A stretch of 64,000 nt of DNA from Chondrus crispus (taxonomy: Eukaryota > Rhodophyta > Florideophyceae > Gigartinales > Gigartinaceae), in NCBI RefSeq assembly GCF_000350225.1, contig NW_005179131.1, positions 257,283 to 321,282 of the forward strand, in the 5' to 3' direction. Under the pieces are notes generated by a model. That model saw only the letters and a program-made list of their open reading frames with translations, had not been told where the DNA came from and searched no databases. Both the position numbers and the translations under genes were made by a program. This document shows positions 1 through 9,855 of this stretch, piece by piece (the stretch's first letter is position 1; the number at the start of each line of letters is the position of its first letter).

Positions 1-26
1 NNNNNNNNNNNNNNNNNNNNNNNNNN
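1..26. other. Run of N (assembly gap or scaffold edge)
   Basis: The first 26 positions are undetermined bases, so the window begins at a gap or scaffold end. Confidence 0.95.
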
Positions 27-1138
27 CCAACGCCCCTACCCCCCTCCCCCCCTCCGCCACCCCTCCCTCCCTCCCTCAGGCGTGTACAGTACGGAGCTGA
101 TGTCCCGTGTACGCCTGGGGGTATGCGGAAGGTGAACAAGTAACTCATCACGCGGAACAAAAAAGGTAGAGCGCTAACGTTCGAAATGCGAGCCAGAGCC
201 GCCGCTGCGAGGGTTTTCGGGGAAGGGGCTCGAGAAAGCGAGAGGGGCACGGGACAAGCCGTCGCACGCTGCACGCCGCTGGCACGAGTCTGGGCGAGCG
301 TCTTAAGGTTTCCCCATGTGCTGTTGAACAGCGCGGATTTTTTCTGTACCCCTTGCTGGCGGGGGTTGCAGCGGCTCGCTCCCGCAGCGAGGGAGCAGCA
401 CTTGCACAAGTGGACTCGTGCATTACGGTGCGCGGCGTGATACCGTCCGGCAAGCATAGAGGGCGGCGCGCGCGGGCTACGGGGGTCCTCGGGATTTGTG
501 CGTCATCGCTATCTCGACAGCGCGCGTGCTGTGCAGGCGCGCGCGTAAGGTAAGTTAGACCGCGCCCCGGCGCAGGGCGGTGAAGTCGCGCCGCGGTCTT
601 GCGAGAGAGGCGGCCGTGAAGGAGGAATGCTGCAACGTTATTGCAGACGAGTACAGCCGTACAGTTGGCATCTGACCTTGGCGAGATGCGATGCTATGTG
701 GTGACGGTATTGTACAGTATGCATTTCTCTGTACAAGTGATGTGCATACAGTAGTACCGCCACAACATGTACGGTACAATGTATTCTGTATGTACGTACA
801 GTACCCTTGGGCACTGTAGGTATTCATGTGCTGTTTGGCGGGGCGTCGGGGCTCGAGGGCATGCCGTAGGAGCGGAGTGCAGGGGGATGCGTTGTCGGTA
901 TCTTCGCAATTGCCGTGGTTATAAGGGGCAGCTTCTCGCGTGGTGTGCAGTTGACGTAGGTTTGTTTCTGATATATACAATAGGGGATGTAAGTTGATGT
1001 TGGTTTCGGCTCCCGGGGCGAGCCGCAGCTAAGCCTACGGGGGTCGTGTCTGTCCGACAGCGCAGGGGCGTCCGTAAATTCCACCGAGGTCATGGCGACG
1101 TCGCGTATCAAAAAGATATGTTTAAGTAGTACTACCAA
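27..1138. other. No gene recognised
   Basis: A C-rich stretch (27-78) is followed by about 1 kb with only short overlapping frames on both strands and no recognisable domain. Palindromic GTACAGTA/TACTGTAC words recur (near 85, 712, 745, 780, 800), a motif also common in the LTRs further along. No RNA gene was seen. Confidence 0.5.
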
Positions 1139-1146
1139 GCACAGTA

Positions 1147-1594
1147 CACTGATCACAGCAATTAACCTGGGCCAACTTAATTCTGAAGCCCCTTTTTCAG
1201 GTCTATAACCATATTTAACATGGTCCGGATTAATTGTGAATCCAGATTAATATATGGTCAAATCAGATATAACATGGTCCAGTTTGTTTGTGAACCACTG
1301 GATTAACCTTGATTTCTAACATTGCTGACAAGTATTCAAGAAATTACGGCTCCACTTCTTGCCCATTGAAATGGACACGATGCTCGGATATTATTGTCTG
1401 CAGCTCAGAAAAGAGCTGCTTCTCTTCCCAAAGACCATATCGAGGCGGCGACATGCGTTCTCGCCCTTTTTGAACTCTAAATGCGACTTATCATAAGACT
1501 GTTTCCTCCAGGTCAAAACCAATAATAACCTGGTCCAGTTTATTTCTGAATCCAGGTTAATATATAGACCAAGGTTAATTGCTGTGATCAGGTG
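1147..1594. mobile_element. MITE with TA flanks, pogo/Tc1-mariner type
   Basis: The left end (CACTGATCACAGCAATTAACC) and the reverse complement of the right end (CACCTGATCACAGCAATTAACC) match apart from one base insertion. Both sit next to TA (1145-1146 and 1595-1596), and symmetry continues a few bases outward. The 448-bp interior is AT-rich and noncoding, with repeated words such as TGGTCCAGTTT and TTAATATATGG. The ends and a subterminal TGGTCCA-TTTATT word resemble those of the pogo-type element at 40543-42527, so this may be a non-autonomous relative. Exact ends are uncertain by a few bases. Confidence 0.6.
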
Positions 1595-1603
1595 TACTGT
1601 GCT

Positions 1604-2027
1604 AAAGAAGAGAAGGCTTGCTCTACACTGTACCAAAGCATGGCCTAGTTCTGGCCATACAATTTAGCTGCAAGGTCTCAGGGAAAGAGATGATTATGCC
1701 AAAGCCTGTGGCTCAACACTCGTCGACACACGAGACGCTCTGCTCCCGCGGCGAATTAATGCACCGAAGATCAAGGTCTTCCCAACCGCGCATCGCTTGC
1801 TCCACTGAGAAGCGGCATCTCGCGTATAGCATCGCTTGGCGCTGTGTGCAATACCGTTGCATACTGTTCGGACATAGAGACGTCTGGGATATACACGTGT
1901 CCACGTCATACAGAAAGAACGTTTCAGCATTTTCTACGCCCATTTGCAACGGAAGAATGCTCTGGGGAATACTCTGAGAGCTTCCCGGAGCTTCTTCAAA
2001 TCACAAGTAAACTTTATTGGGAGATTT
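1604..2027. other. No gene recognised
   Basis: Several short overlapping frames on both strands mark this as open by chance. No domain, repeat or RNA structure was recognised. Confidence 0.4.
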
Positions 2028-2107
2028 TGCGTTTAGTGGGGCGATCGTGGTCTTTTTTGTGGCAAAAAGGGGGTGAAATGGCTTTTCTTGTAGTGTTGAG
2101 GGGGTGA
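2028..2107 (+). repeat. Left arm of an 80-bp inverted repeat
   Basis: This arm matches the reverse complement of 3191-3271 along its whole length except for one inserted T. The arms enclose about 1.08 kb containing a broken gene, the structure expected of a foldback or TIR element. Similar short GGGGTGAC words follow just inside the left arm (near 2165 and 2185). I could not define a target duplication outside the arms. Confidence 0.75.
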
Positions 2108-2435
2108 CGCGGTCAAAATTTGCTGAGGCACCCATCCGATTGAGAAATATTTGTAGGGATCGTATGGGTGACGTCTTCAACATGGGGGTGACAGAAAAGA
2201 ATTTGGTTGTTCGTGAGGGGCGACAGAATCTGAACAAAGTGGACGGTGCTATAAATTGTACTAAATGACAGGCGAAATCGGATACTAAGGCGTTACTAAA
2301 AGAGCGGCTACTGGGCTACTCTGCAGTATCCCCATACAGCTGTTTCAGAGAGCATTTCGGGCGATGCCCTCGAAACAACTGACAACCGACCGCCCCCCAC
2401 GTTTCGGAATCCGCGGGAATGCCCGCTCGGACAAC

Positions 2436-2900
2436 TCACTCCGCCGCGGCCATCAAGTCCCGGACCTTCCGCAGCCCCCTCTCATTGCCCTCCCTCGCCA
2501 GCCGCTCCAGCCGGCGGTACGTCGCGTCCGCATGCGCGAGCTGCACGCCCTCCAGAAACCCGTCCGCGCCGCGCTCCTCGTGCACGTTGTCGCTGCGAAA
2601 CCGCGCCGCGCACCCCATCGCCGTGAGCAGCGCGCCCAGGTCCTCCTCGAGCCTCCCGGCCCTCACCACGTAATCCGGCACCAGCCTCTTCTCCCTTGGC
2701 GTGCCGTTCGGCCACCCCTCCCCGTCCACGTACGGGTACGCCTCGTACATCGCCTCGACCTACCCGTCGCCCTCGACCATCTCCTCCGCCGCGGTGCGCA
2801 TCTGGCCCCCCCGCAGCGTCGCGTTCCCCCGCCCCGCCACGGCGTACTTCGCCGCCGACCACAGCCGCGCGCGCATGGGCCGGCACCCGCTCACGTACAT
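2436..2900 (-). pseudogene. Broken gene fragment, possibly the C-terminal part of a sulfotransferase
   Basis: One minus-strand frame runs from a possible ATG at 2898-2900 to a stop at 2436, broken by a TAG at 2760-2762. The second part (104 codons) has the pattern DYVVRAGRLEEDL followed by LLTAMGC, which resembles the 'DFVxRxExLxEDF...LxxLG' region of carbohydrate sulfotransferases. It then has a basic C-terminal helix (RRLERLAREGNERGLRKVRD). The PAPS-binding N-terminal part is not seen. Third positions are strongly GC, unlike the AT-rich flanks, so it looks like a captured host fragment between the inverted repeats at 2028 and 3191. The family call is tentative. Confidence 0.35.
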
Positions 2901-3190
2901 GTGTGGCGTATTGTATCGTACATGTGTGGCGTATTGTGGAGGTTGAAACAGTCGATAAGGGGGCCACATCGGCGTGGCCGATCACGAGAATAATTGTCCC
3001 TACAGTATCCGCGTTCTAGAAATGTTGAGTTTAATAGCTCGATTACTTGCCATTTTGGATTACTACACGGGCGAAGAATCCCAATTGTGTTGTTTGGGAC
3101 GGGTGACCAAAGGCGACATTTCAGTGGTCCGGTCTAACATACTACTGATATTCTTCCCTTCGCCCCCCTTATGCAACACATTCGCGTAAT

Positions 3191-3271
3191 TCACCCCCTC
3201 AACACTACAAGAAAAGCCATTTCACCCCCTTTTTGCCACAAAAAAGACCACGATCGCCCCACTAAAACGCA
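3191..3271 (-). repeat. Right arm of the 80-bp inverted repeat
   Basis: Reverse complement of 2028-2107 with one 1-bp difference (an extra T in the TTTTAGTGGGG word). The near identity of the arms suggests a recent duplication or insertion. Confidence 0.75.
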
Positions 3272-3764
3272 GCATTAACTCAACTTTATTTGCACTCTGC
3301 CAGGCCGTGTGTACAGTACAACCCAATGGAGCTCGCGATGAAACCACAAAAACAACGGCGCTTTTCATCTGATGCTTACAGCTAGCCCCCCGTCCTGCCA
3401 GCCACTTGTCGAACAGTAACTTATTCCCATTCGCCGGTGCAGTATGTTAGCGGTATGTCATTGGATAGATCGATGTCCGGAAGGAGCAACCTAAATGGCT
3501 GGGAGTCGGTGATGCCGGCGGAACACGTTGAACACCAACGCCAGGTCACACGTTGTCTACCTGTACGGCTTTTCAGGTGCTGCGTAAGCACCGTCCGATT
3601 TGACCACTGTAGCGGCGGAGCGGCACTCGCCCTGCCCACAATTTGTACCTTCAAGTCCTCCCCGCATTCCGCTCGCCACTCCCTAACGGCGAGTACGCAC
3701 CTTCATTGCACTCCCCTCACCGAACCTCCACCCCTCCCGCCCCGCTCTAGCCGCCACGCAAAAA
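3272..3764. other. Upstream region of the coiled-coil gene
   Basis: No domain was recognised in the overlapping short frames. The last 150 bp are pyrimidine-rich and end CACGCAAAAA just before the ATG at 3765, a plausible leader for that gene. Confidence 0.4.
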
Positions 3765-5210
3765 ATGGCTGGCGGCCGACGCCCTGCCAGCTACGTCACG
3801 GCGCGGCACAACACCGGCGTCGAGCGCAGCTCGTGCGACTGCCCGACGTCGCCGCCCGTGGGCTCCACGCCGCCGCCTTCGCTCCCGCTGTGGATCCCGT
3901 CCATCTGGCAGCCATCGCCCACGACCTCGACCGCCTCTCCGGAGCCCGTCCCTCTGCACCCGCCGCGGCGCGACCGCCTGCCGCGCCCGGACCCGTCCTC
4001 CGCGCTGGCGGCTGCCCTGGACACCGCGGTCCAATCGGCCGTCGCGCGCGCCCTGGGGCACTCCGCGCCGCCCACGTCGCCGCATGTGCGCACGACCTCC
4101 TCGTTGTCTGATTCCGGCGCGGAGGACGAGGTCGCCGCATGGGCCGCCAGGGAGAAGGAGCTGACCAATGTCGTCGATACGTTGCAGCAACGCTTGGATG
4201 AAAAGAATGATGACGTCACGAAGCTCACCGACAGGCTCAAGGCCTTGGAGAGCAAGGTCGATATGCAGGCGAAGGCGCACGCACGCGAAGGGCGCGAGAT
4301 AGCGGAGCTTAGCGCGCACGTTAGCAACTTGGCCACGCAGGTTGGAGAGAGTGATAGGGTGACGGAGCGGAAGATTGCAGCAGTGCAGGAACAGGTAAAG
4401 GGGAATCAGGCGGCCTTGGCAAAGGTGAGGGCGGGACAGAAGGGAGTAGAGTCCGAGTTAAGAGCGTTTAATAAGTGGCGGGGAGACATGACGGGTGAGA
4501 TGCGCCGGATGGAATTGCGCTTTAGCGCCGAGTTTGAAAAACATTCGTGTCACATGGACGAGATTGGAAGGAGGGTGGATGACGTGGCAGAAAGAGGGGA
4601 GGGCGCGGGGTGGGAAAGAGAGGTCGAGGAGGTTAGAAGAGGATTGGAGGCGACCACAGAGAGCGCCGCCGCGAGTAAGAGTAAGTTGAAGAGAGTGGAG
4701 ATGCAAGTGGCGGAGTCGCTTAAGCAGGCGGATGATATGGTCGCGTTAAATTCCGGGTTTGAGGAGGGTATTCGGGATAGCTTGTTGAAGGTTACGAATA
4801 TGATCGATGGGCTCGGGTCGTCGGTCGAGCAATTGAGGAACGACATCACCGCGCGGGGGAAGGTGGAGGACGAGTCGGATGTGTTTTCAAGGTTGGAGAG
4901 GGTTGAGTGCAACGTCAATTCGTTGAAGAAGCTTATTGAGTCGAATCTGAGGACGCAATGGAATGCGGAAAGCATTGTGAAGGAGCAGGTGTCGTTAATT
5001 ACCAAGCACGTATGCGTTGCTATGCGGCAATACACCACGAGAAGGATTTCGGAGAATAATGCGCTGATCGATCAAACTTTGCGGGCTAGGGTGCCTGAGT
5101 ATGCGAAGAACGAGGGCCAGTTTGTTCTAGTAAGGGAGGAAGATACGGATGGGAATGAATCGATTGATATTCAGAGAAGTTCAGAGGTTTCATCAGACAA
5201 CTCGTCCTAG
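3765..5210 (+). CDS. Coiled-coil protein of unknown function, 481 aa
   Basis: Intact single-exon frame with an A-rich context before the ATG and a TAG at 5208-5210. Residues about 1-125 are low-complexity and rich in Pro, Ser and Ala. From about residue 125 to 420 the sequence is charged and heptad-like (for example EKELTNVVDTLQQRLDEKND and EVRRGLEATTESAAASKSKL), which predicts a long rod-like coiled coil. The C-terminal 60 residues are acidic and Ser-rich. No catalytic motif, signal peptide or membrane segment is visible. The architecture fits a structural or scaffold protein, perhaps cytoskeletal or chromosomal, but that is inference. It is followed after about 320 bp by the SPO11-like gene in the same direction. 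GC-rich codon use matches SPO11 and BolA, so I take it as a host gene. Confidence 0.8.
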   Translation: MAGGRRPASYVTARHNTGVERSSCDCPTSPPVGSTPPPSLPLWIPSIWQPSPTTSTASPEPVPLHPPRRDRLPRPDPSSALAAALDTAVQSAVARALGHSAPPTSPHVRTTSSLSDSGAEDEVAAWAAREKELTNVVDTLQQRLDEKNDDVTKLTDRLKALESKVDMQAKAHAREGREIAELSAHVSNLATQVGESDRVTERKIAAVQEQVKGNQAALAKVRAGQKGVESELRAFNKWRGDMTGEMRRMELRFSAEFEKHSCHMDEIGRRVDDVAERGEGAGWEREVEEVRRGLEATTESAAASKSKLKRVEMQVAESLKQADDMVALNSGFEEGIRDSLLKVTNMIDGLGSSVEQLRNDITARGKVEDESDVFSRLERVECNVNSLKKLIESNLRTQWNAESIVKEQVSLITKHVCVAMRQYTTRRISENNALIDQTLRARVPEYAKNEGQFVLVREEDTDGNESIDIQRSSEVSSDNSS

Positions 5211-5534
5211 ATGAAAGTGAAAAAGGCATTGCAAAGTGCGCCGACCGTATTGGGACCAACTTTGCATCGACAAGCACCATGAGGGGATCATGGTCTCGTG
5301 TACTTTGGCAATAAATGGAAAGAACGATCTCTGAAACGAAAGGAACAGACCAAATCATTTCCTGCAAAGCAAAACTGTGTCTCGAACCGAAACGCTGCAT
5401 TCTTCTACACATGAAATAACCTCCAGCACCTCTACACGAGCAAACTTCTTGTCCTACGCTTCGCTGTTTACATCACCACGCAAAATCCGTTCCTGGCGCT
5501 ACGAGAATATTTATCCAGTTCTCTGCAACACGAG
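5211..5534. other. Intergenic region before the SPO11-like gene
   Basis: Contains the 3' flank of the coiled-coil gene and the presumed promoter of the next gene. An AATAAA-like word lies at about 5310. No ORF with a recognisable domain. Confidence 0.4.
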
Positions 5535-7048
5535 ATGGAGTTTGCAAGACGTGATATTCTCGCAGCTCACGGGATGGTAGAGCTTCCCCTTGAGAATGAT
5601 GAAGAACCATCGGTCGTTATAGCGCGAATCGAGGCGCTCGTTTCTGCTTATCACGAGAACGTCGTAAGTGGTAACCCCGATGGAGCAATTGCGATGATAC
5701 GCCGTTCTCAATCCAACGTAGTAGACGACGTAGCGACCGGGGCCATCCAGCTTGGCGAACAGGTAGTGCTTCGCAGGGTCACTCAAAGAAACGCGAGAAA
5801 AAACGAGCAGCTGTTCGATGTTCTGAGTGTCGTTCACCGGCTACTACGCGAGGGCAAACGAATCGCTCAACGAGAGCTTTATTATCTCCTGATTGATTCG
5901 TTTGACAATCAGCAACAGCTCAACGACATCGTTTTGGATGCCTCCGCGACATTGGGTGTTCCCCGGTTTGCTCTCAACGTAGGAGCTGCTACGAGAGGCG
6001 TGGTTGCGGGCTGCTTGCGCTTAGCAAAAAGCGGTTCTGTTTATCAAGTTGATTGCGAGCATGTTGGAACGGTACGGACTTGGGGGCAGGACTCCAGCTA
6101 ACACTCTCATTGCTGACGGACTACAACCCTATACTTACACTCTTTCTTCGGACTCGTTAACTGCAGAATGGATGGCCCATCCCAGGCGACGTAAGGGTGG
6201 CATGCTCGCTTGTGGTACACTCGACCGCTCGGTATATTCTAAGTATGGAACATACCTACCGACACAGAAAGTGGTATGGTCATGATTTGGGCTGAGGTGT
6301 TCTGACAAAATATCTCACTCCCATGCTTGTTTTCATAAATCAGTCATCGAAAAGTTTGGGATATTCTCACGACTGGTGCAAGACAGGTTCTATGAACTAC
6401 TGCCATGCATCCTCCTCTGCGGGAAGGGCTACCCGTCAGTTGCGACTCGAGCGTTGGCGAGTCTCTTGGAGCAACGGCTCAAGTAAGCGAATCCAATTCC
6501 ACAGTTCGGGTAACGAAGCATATGCTGACCGACGTGCGTTGGCCAAACGAACAAAATACAATTTGCGGATACCAACAGGATACCGGTGCTCGGGGTTGCA
6601 GACTTCAACCCGCATGGCCTCGGCGTACTCCAATGCTACCGGCGCGGTAGCGTGCGGTCGGCTGTGGAAGGGAGTCGCTTCGGTACGGCATCAATTCACG
6701 ATCCCCTCCTCCACGCGGTGCGATGACTAACGTTGAAAGCTTCGCACAAATGGAACCTGGGTAGTGTGCACCGTGCGGTGGCTCGGGCTGCGGGCGTCAC
6801 ACATCGAGCGCAATGCGTCGATCGGGATGTGGGGGGAGGCGCTGACGGCAAGAGACGAGTCGCTCCTACGCAACCTGGAGCTGCGGGACCCGGTGATACG
6901 GGCGGACAGGCGATACATGCGCGAGACGCGTGCGATGCGGGAGCTGGGCAAGTACGAGCTGCAGTGGCTGTACGGGCATGCGCGCGGCGTGGGGTATTTT
7001 TCGCAGGTGTACCTGCTGGATGCGATTCTGCGGGCGGACTACCTTTGA
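5535..7048 (+). CDS. SPO11: SPO11 / topoisomerase VI A-like protein (spliced)
   Basis: The encoded protein would cut DNA by a tyrosine transesterification to start meiotic recombination. Exon 1 (ATG at 5535) has the winged-helix catalytic region: RIAQRELYYLL with the YY pair at residues 116-117, then GVPRFALNVGAATRGVVAGCLRL. The Toprim part follows as IEKFGIFSRL, PCILLCGKGYPSVATRAL, VADFNPHGLGVLQCYRRGS and RWLGLRASHIER, ending in GYFSQVYLLDAIL. Three introns join the frames in exact phase: 6191-6343 (GTAAGG...CAG), 6483-6578 (GTAAGC...CAG) and 6683-6764 (GTACGG...TAG), with branch-like CTGAC/CTAAC words. The change of frame between about 6035 and 6165 is not resolved: a further intron is likely, but a frameshift is possible. 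The usual Toprim Glu is retained (IEK). The end lies about 24 bp from the convergent BolA stop. Confidence 0.85.
6191..6343 (+). other. Intron in the SPO11-like gene
   Basis: Donor C|GTAAGG and acceptor AAATCAG|TC. Joining gives an uninterrupted frame into the Toprim core IEKFGIF. The 153-bp interior has stops in that frame. Confidence 0.75.
6483..6578 (+). other. Intron in the SPO11-like gene
   Basis: Donor AA|GTAAGC and acceptor CAACAG|G. The split codon becomes AAG and the frame continues into the DFNPHG motif. A CTGAC word at about 6525 could serve as branch point. Confidence 0.75.
6683..6764 (+). other. Intron in the SPO11-like gene
   Basis: Donor G|GTACGG and acceptor GGGTAG|TG. The phase matches and brings GSVRSAVEGSRF next to CTVRWLGLR, with normal family spacing. 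The alternative donor at 6718 gives the wrong phase. A branch-like GACTAAC lies at 6725-6731. Confidence 0.65.
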
Positions 7049-7071
7049 GGCAGCGTGTGCGGGGCGGGAGG

Positions 7072-7374
7072 TCACTGGCCCTGGGCGTCCTCGGTGGGGG
7101 TGCGGGTCTTGAGGGCGAGGGCGTGGACGCGGTCGTTGATCTCGTCGGCGACGATGGCGTAGACCTTGCGGTGGCGCTGCAGCATGGACATGCCCTCGAA
7201 CTCTGGCGAGACGACGGTGAGGTTGAAATGGGTTTCCGGCAGGCCAGGGCTTTCCTTGTGGCCCGCGTGGAGGTGCGACTCGTCGATGAGGTTGAGGGTG
7301 ACGGGACGCAGCGCGGCGGTTAGCTTTTGCATCATGCGCAAGTAGATGGGGCCCTGACGGGTGACGGCAGCCAT
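7072..7374 (-). CDS. BolA family protein, 100 aa
   Basis: Full-length small BolA-like protein. The family signature is present as VSPEFEGMSMLQRHRKVYAIV followed by EINDRVHALALKTRTP, including the RHR and HAL motifs near the helix-turn-helix-like groove. Eukaryotic BolA proteins work with monothiol glutaredoxins in iron-sulfur cluster handling in mitochondria, plastids or cytosol. No clear targeting peptide is visible: the N-terminus MAAVTRQGPIYLRMMQKL is short but basic and could act as one. The gene is intronless and converges on the SPO11-like gene with about 24 bp between stops, so the 3' ends must overlap or share terminator sequence. Confidence 0.93.
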   Translation of the reverse strand: MAAVTRQGPIYLRMMQKLTAALRPVTLNLIDESHLHAGHKESPGLPETHFNLTVVSPEFEGMSMLQRHRKVYAIVADEINDRVHALALKTRTPTEDAQGQ

Positions 7375-7466
7375 TTTGGTGGGGGAAGGTTAAGGAGTGG
7401 ATGTGTGTGGCCGGGTCGTAGCAGGAGTTGGTCTACGATGTCGCTCGGTCTGGGGGATGCAAGGTA

Positions 7467-9029
7467 CAGTGCGCGAAATTAGAATAAATACACCATCGAC
7501 GAGAAAAATGTGAACACTTAAAAGGCGGCCCGTTCATAAACTGGGACGTATCCAGGGCCCACACGTGCCGAAAAAAACGCCTGTCAACTCAAAACAATGA
7601 TAACAGGCACCGTTATCGAGATATCTTTAAAAACGTGGACGAAATTGATATAAATACGCGAAATTTGATATGACACAGAGCACAAACAAGCCTTTAATAC
7701 TTAGTTGCGCCACCTCGCGCATCCATGACGGCATGCATGCGACAAGGAAGACTCTTGTAAAGCGTCAATAAAAGGCCCGACCCTACAGTAGACCATGCTT
7801 CCTCAATAGCCACCTTCAAATCCTCAACATTTTGGTAGAGCTTACCCCTGGCGTAAACCATCCTCGCCATCACGCCCCAAACATTTCCTATAATGTTAAC
7901 GTCGGGGGACTTCGCTGGCCACGGTAGAGTAGAGATAGAATGCTCAGAGAGCCAGCTTCTCGTAAAACCAGAGGTGTGTATCGGCGCATTATCTTGCTGA
8001 AAAAACCAGCGTTGTTCTTCTCCGAACACCTCGGCCGCAAACGGCAGTAAGCCATGACGCAAAATATCAACGTACTTCTTAGAGTCCTGCTTCCCATCAA
8101 TGAACATCATCGAAGATACACCATAGAGACTAACAGCCCCCCAAACCATGACGGAAAACCCGCCATTTTGACGCTTGGAAAAAATGCGCTCTGTAGTGCG
8201 AAGGTCGTGCCAATAAGATGCAAAACCATCCGGACCGTCACCATTAAACTTCTTCTCATCGCTAAACACCACAGCGTTCCAGAAACTTTCGCCTTTACTT
8301 ATGAATTTACGACACCACTTTACCCTCTTTTCTTTGTGCAGAGGGGTCATTTGTGGTGCCGTCATCTTTTTATACTTGAGATATGGAACTGCGCTGAAGA
8401 TTTTCTGGACACGTCTATGACAGATTGGCAATTTCAGCTCGGCCTGAATTGTTCTTGCACTATCTTCACCCTTTAAAGCTTCACGAATTATAGCCCGCTT
8501 TTGGGTTTCGGAGATCTTCTGGTTTCCTTTCCAGTGCTTGGGGTGCTTATGTTTAAAGCCTTGACGCACTACACCCTGCACTGCTCCCACCGAGCGATGA
8601 ACCATCTGCGCAATGCGTCTGAAGGAGTTGCATTCGTTGTGGAGTGCCAATATTTGTCCGCGCTCGATATCGGTAATTGCAGGACCCCGGGGCATTGCAA
8701 TTGTGGTTTCCGCTGAATTCGCGCTTCCAGTTGCAGAGAAGAATGGTAAACGTCCAGTTGCTCACGTTTATAGCAAGATATATTGCAATCAACGCTTGTT
8801 TTGGCGCCTTCAATGTACTGTGCTATATGGGATTTCGCGTATGTATCCCAGTTTCGCGCGGTTTTATAGAAATAGCGCGAGAACAGTATCCTCATACACT
8901 ATTTGGCCTATACAGACGTTTGTATTGCGTTGCGGTGGTACTGTACACGAAGCCATTCTTAAAAAGGGGCTCAGGAAGTGAAGTTTATGTTGTGCTCGAT
9001 GGGTGTATTTATTCTAATTTCGCGCACTG
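7467..9029 (-). mobile_element. Tc1/mariner transposon with complete ends
   Basis: The element is 1,563 bp with terminal inverted repeats beginning CAGTGCGCGAAATTAGAATAAATACACC at both ends; one extra C follows in the right copy. It is flanked by the TA target duplication (7465-7466 and 9030-9031). It carries one transposase gene on the minus strand. The ends are almost identical, so the insertion looks fairly recent. It lies about 90 bp from the BolA start codon, within that gene's likely promoter region. Confidence 0.93.
7694..8695 (-). CDS. Tc1/mariner transposase, 333 aa, third catalytic residue lost
   Basis: Cut-and-paste transposase. Residues about 5-110 form the paired helix-turn-helix DNA-binding region (IERGQILALHNECNSFRRIA; NQKISETQKRAIIREALKGE). 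The RNase H-like catalytic part has VVFSDEKKF (first Asp) and WFFQQDNAPIHTS (second Asp). The third position is in SPDVNIIGNVWG, where the family has IENVW or IEHLW: the Glu codon appears as GGA instead of GAA. The frame is otherwise complete with no stops. Substitution of this metal ligand should abolish activity, so this copy probably moves only if another copy supplies enzyme. Confidence 0.93.
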   Translation of the reverse strand: MPRGPAITDIERGQILALHNECNSFRRIAQMVHRSVGAVQGVVRQGFKHKHPKHWKGNQKISETQKRAIIREALKGEDSARTIQAELKLPICHRRVQKIFSAVPYLKYKKMTAPQMTPLHKEKRVKWCRKFISKGESFWNAVVFSDEKKFNGDGPDGFASYWHDLRTTERIFSKRQNGGFSVMVWGAVSLYGVSSMMFIDGKQDSKKYVDILRHGLLPFAAEVFGEEQRWFFQQDNAPIHTSGFTRSWLSEHSISTLPWPAKSPDVNIIGNVWGVMARMVYARGKLYQNVEDLKVAIEEAWSTVGSGLLLTLYKSLPCRMHAVMDARGGATKY

Positions 9030-9031
9030 TA

Positions 9032-9855
9032 CAGTGCACGTAAAAACTATCCCCTCCCGATAAGGGCACGTTGGAAAAGCTGGAGGAGGTATGATTACTA
9101 GGCTCGGCCCAACGCAGGCACTTTCTATAAAGATAATCGAACAGCAGAACGATTTGCTGATTCGCAATGTCTGGAGGTCCCAGCGGAATAGTCCTTCTTT
9201 GAAGGTACATATTCTCACACAATATGAGCGATTTCTTAAAGTATGGAGGACCCAATGAAGAAGCTTTTCTGGACCCCCAAAATCCCGCATATATTCATTC
9301 AGATCGACGATTCGGGAAATTTGCCTCACGGGGTCATTTTCCCAGGTTACTTTGCCGGCCGGGATGGGCCTTCAGGAACTGCGTGACCTTAGCAAGCGGG
9401 GCTGTTGCAGAGCGATAGTAACGCTGTAATGAAAAGGGAACTGTCTCGAAAATGTGCATGCTTTGTCAAAAAGCATTGAAAATTATTCCGAAGGTGAGCT
9501 ATAATTTCAAGCGTTTCGGACATTCGAATCTATACAGGAAATATCTGCCCAGATACACTTACAAATAGCAGCTACCGGTTATCCAGTTATCATCCCGTAG
9601 CCGTAACAGCAATCAGCAACAGAGCGAGTGCGTGCGAGATTCCCGTTTACAAGCTCAACACATGCCTGCGAAGGAGGGCTACATGGTCCAAATTGAGCTC
9701 CTAGATCGAAGAGGTCTATCAGGAGTGCAACAGGCGGTGCATAAATGATTAGGAGCGATAATGAGCTTTTTATTGCCTATATGCAACGCAGAAGGGATTT
9801 TGAGTACACAAAACTGTGCAGCAAAAGTGCTCATAGATTCGATGAGCCATCTGTT
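9032..9855. other. No gene recognised
   Basis: AT-rich sequence between the mariner element and the transposase-like gene. No domain or repeat was recognised. Confidence 0.4.

Noticed and set aside
1-90. Telomere-like C-rich repeat at the window start
   Set aside because: The runs are irregular C/T mixtures with no fixed unit and follow an N gap.
2364-3019. Plus-strand frames of 84-209 codons
   Set aside because: Arg/Pro/His-rich shadows of the minus-strand sulfotransferase-like frame.
3437-4111. Plus-strand frame of 224 codons overlapping the coiled-coil gene
   Set aside because: Overlaps the better-supported frame starting at 3765 and becomes Pro/Arg/Ala-rich low complexity within it.
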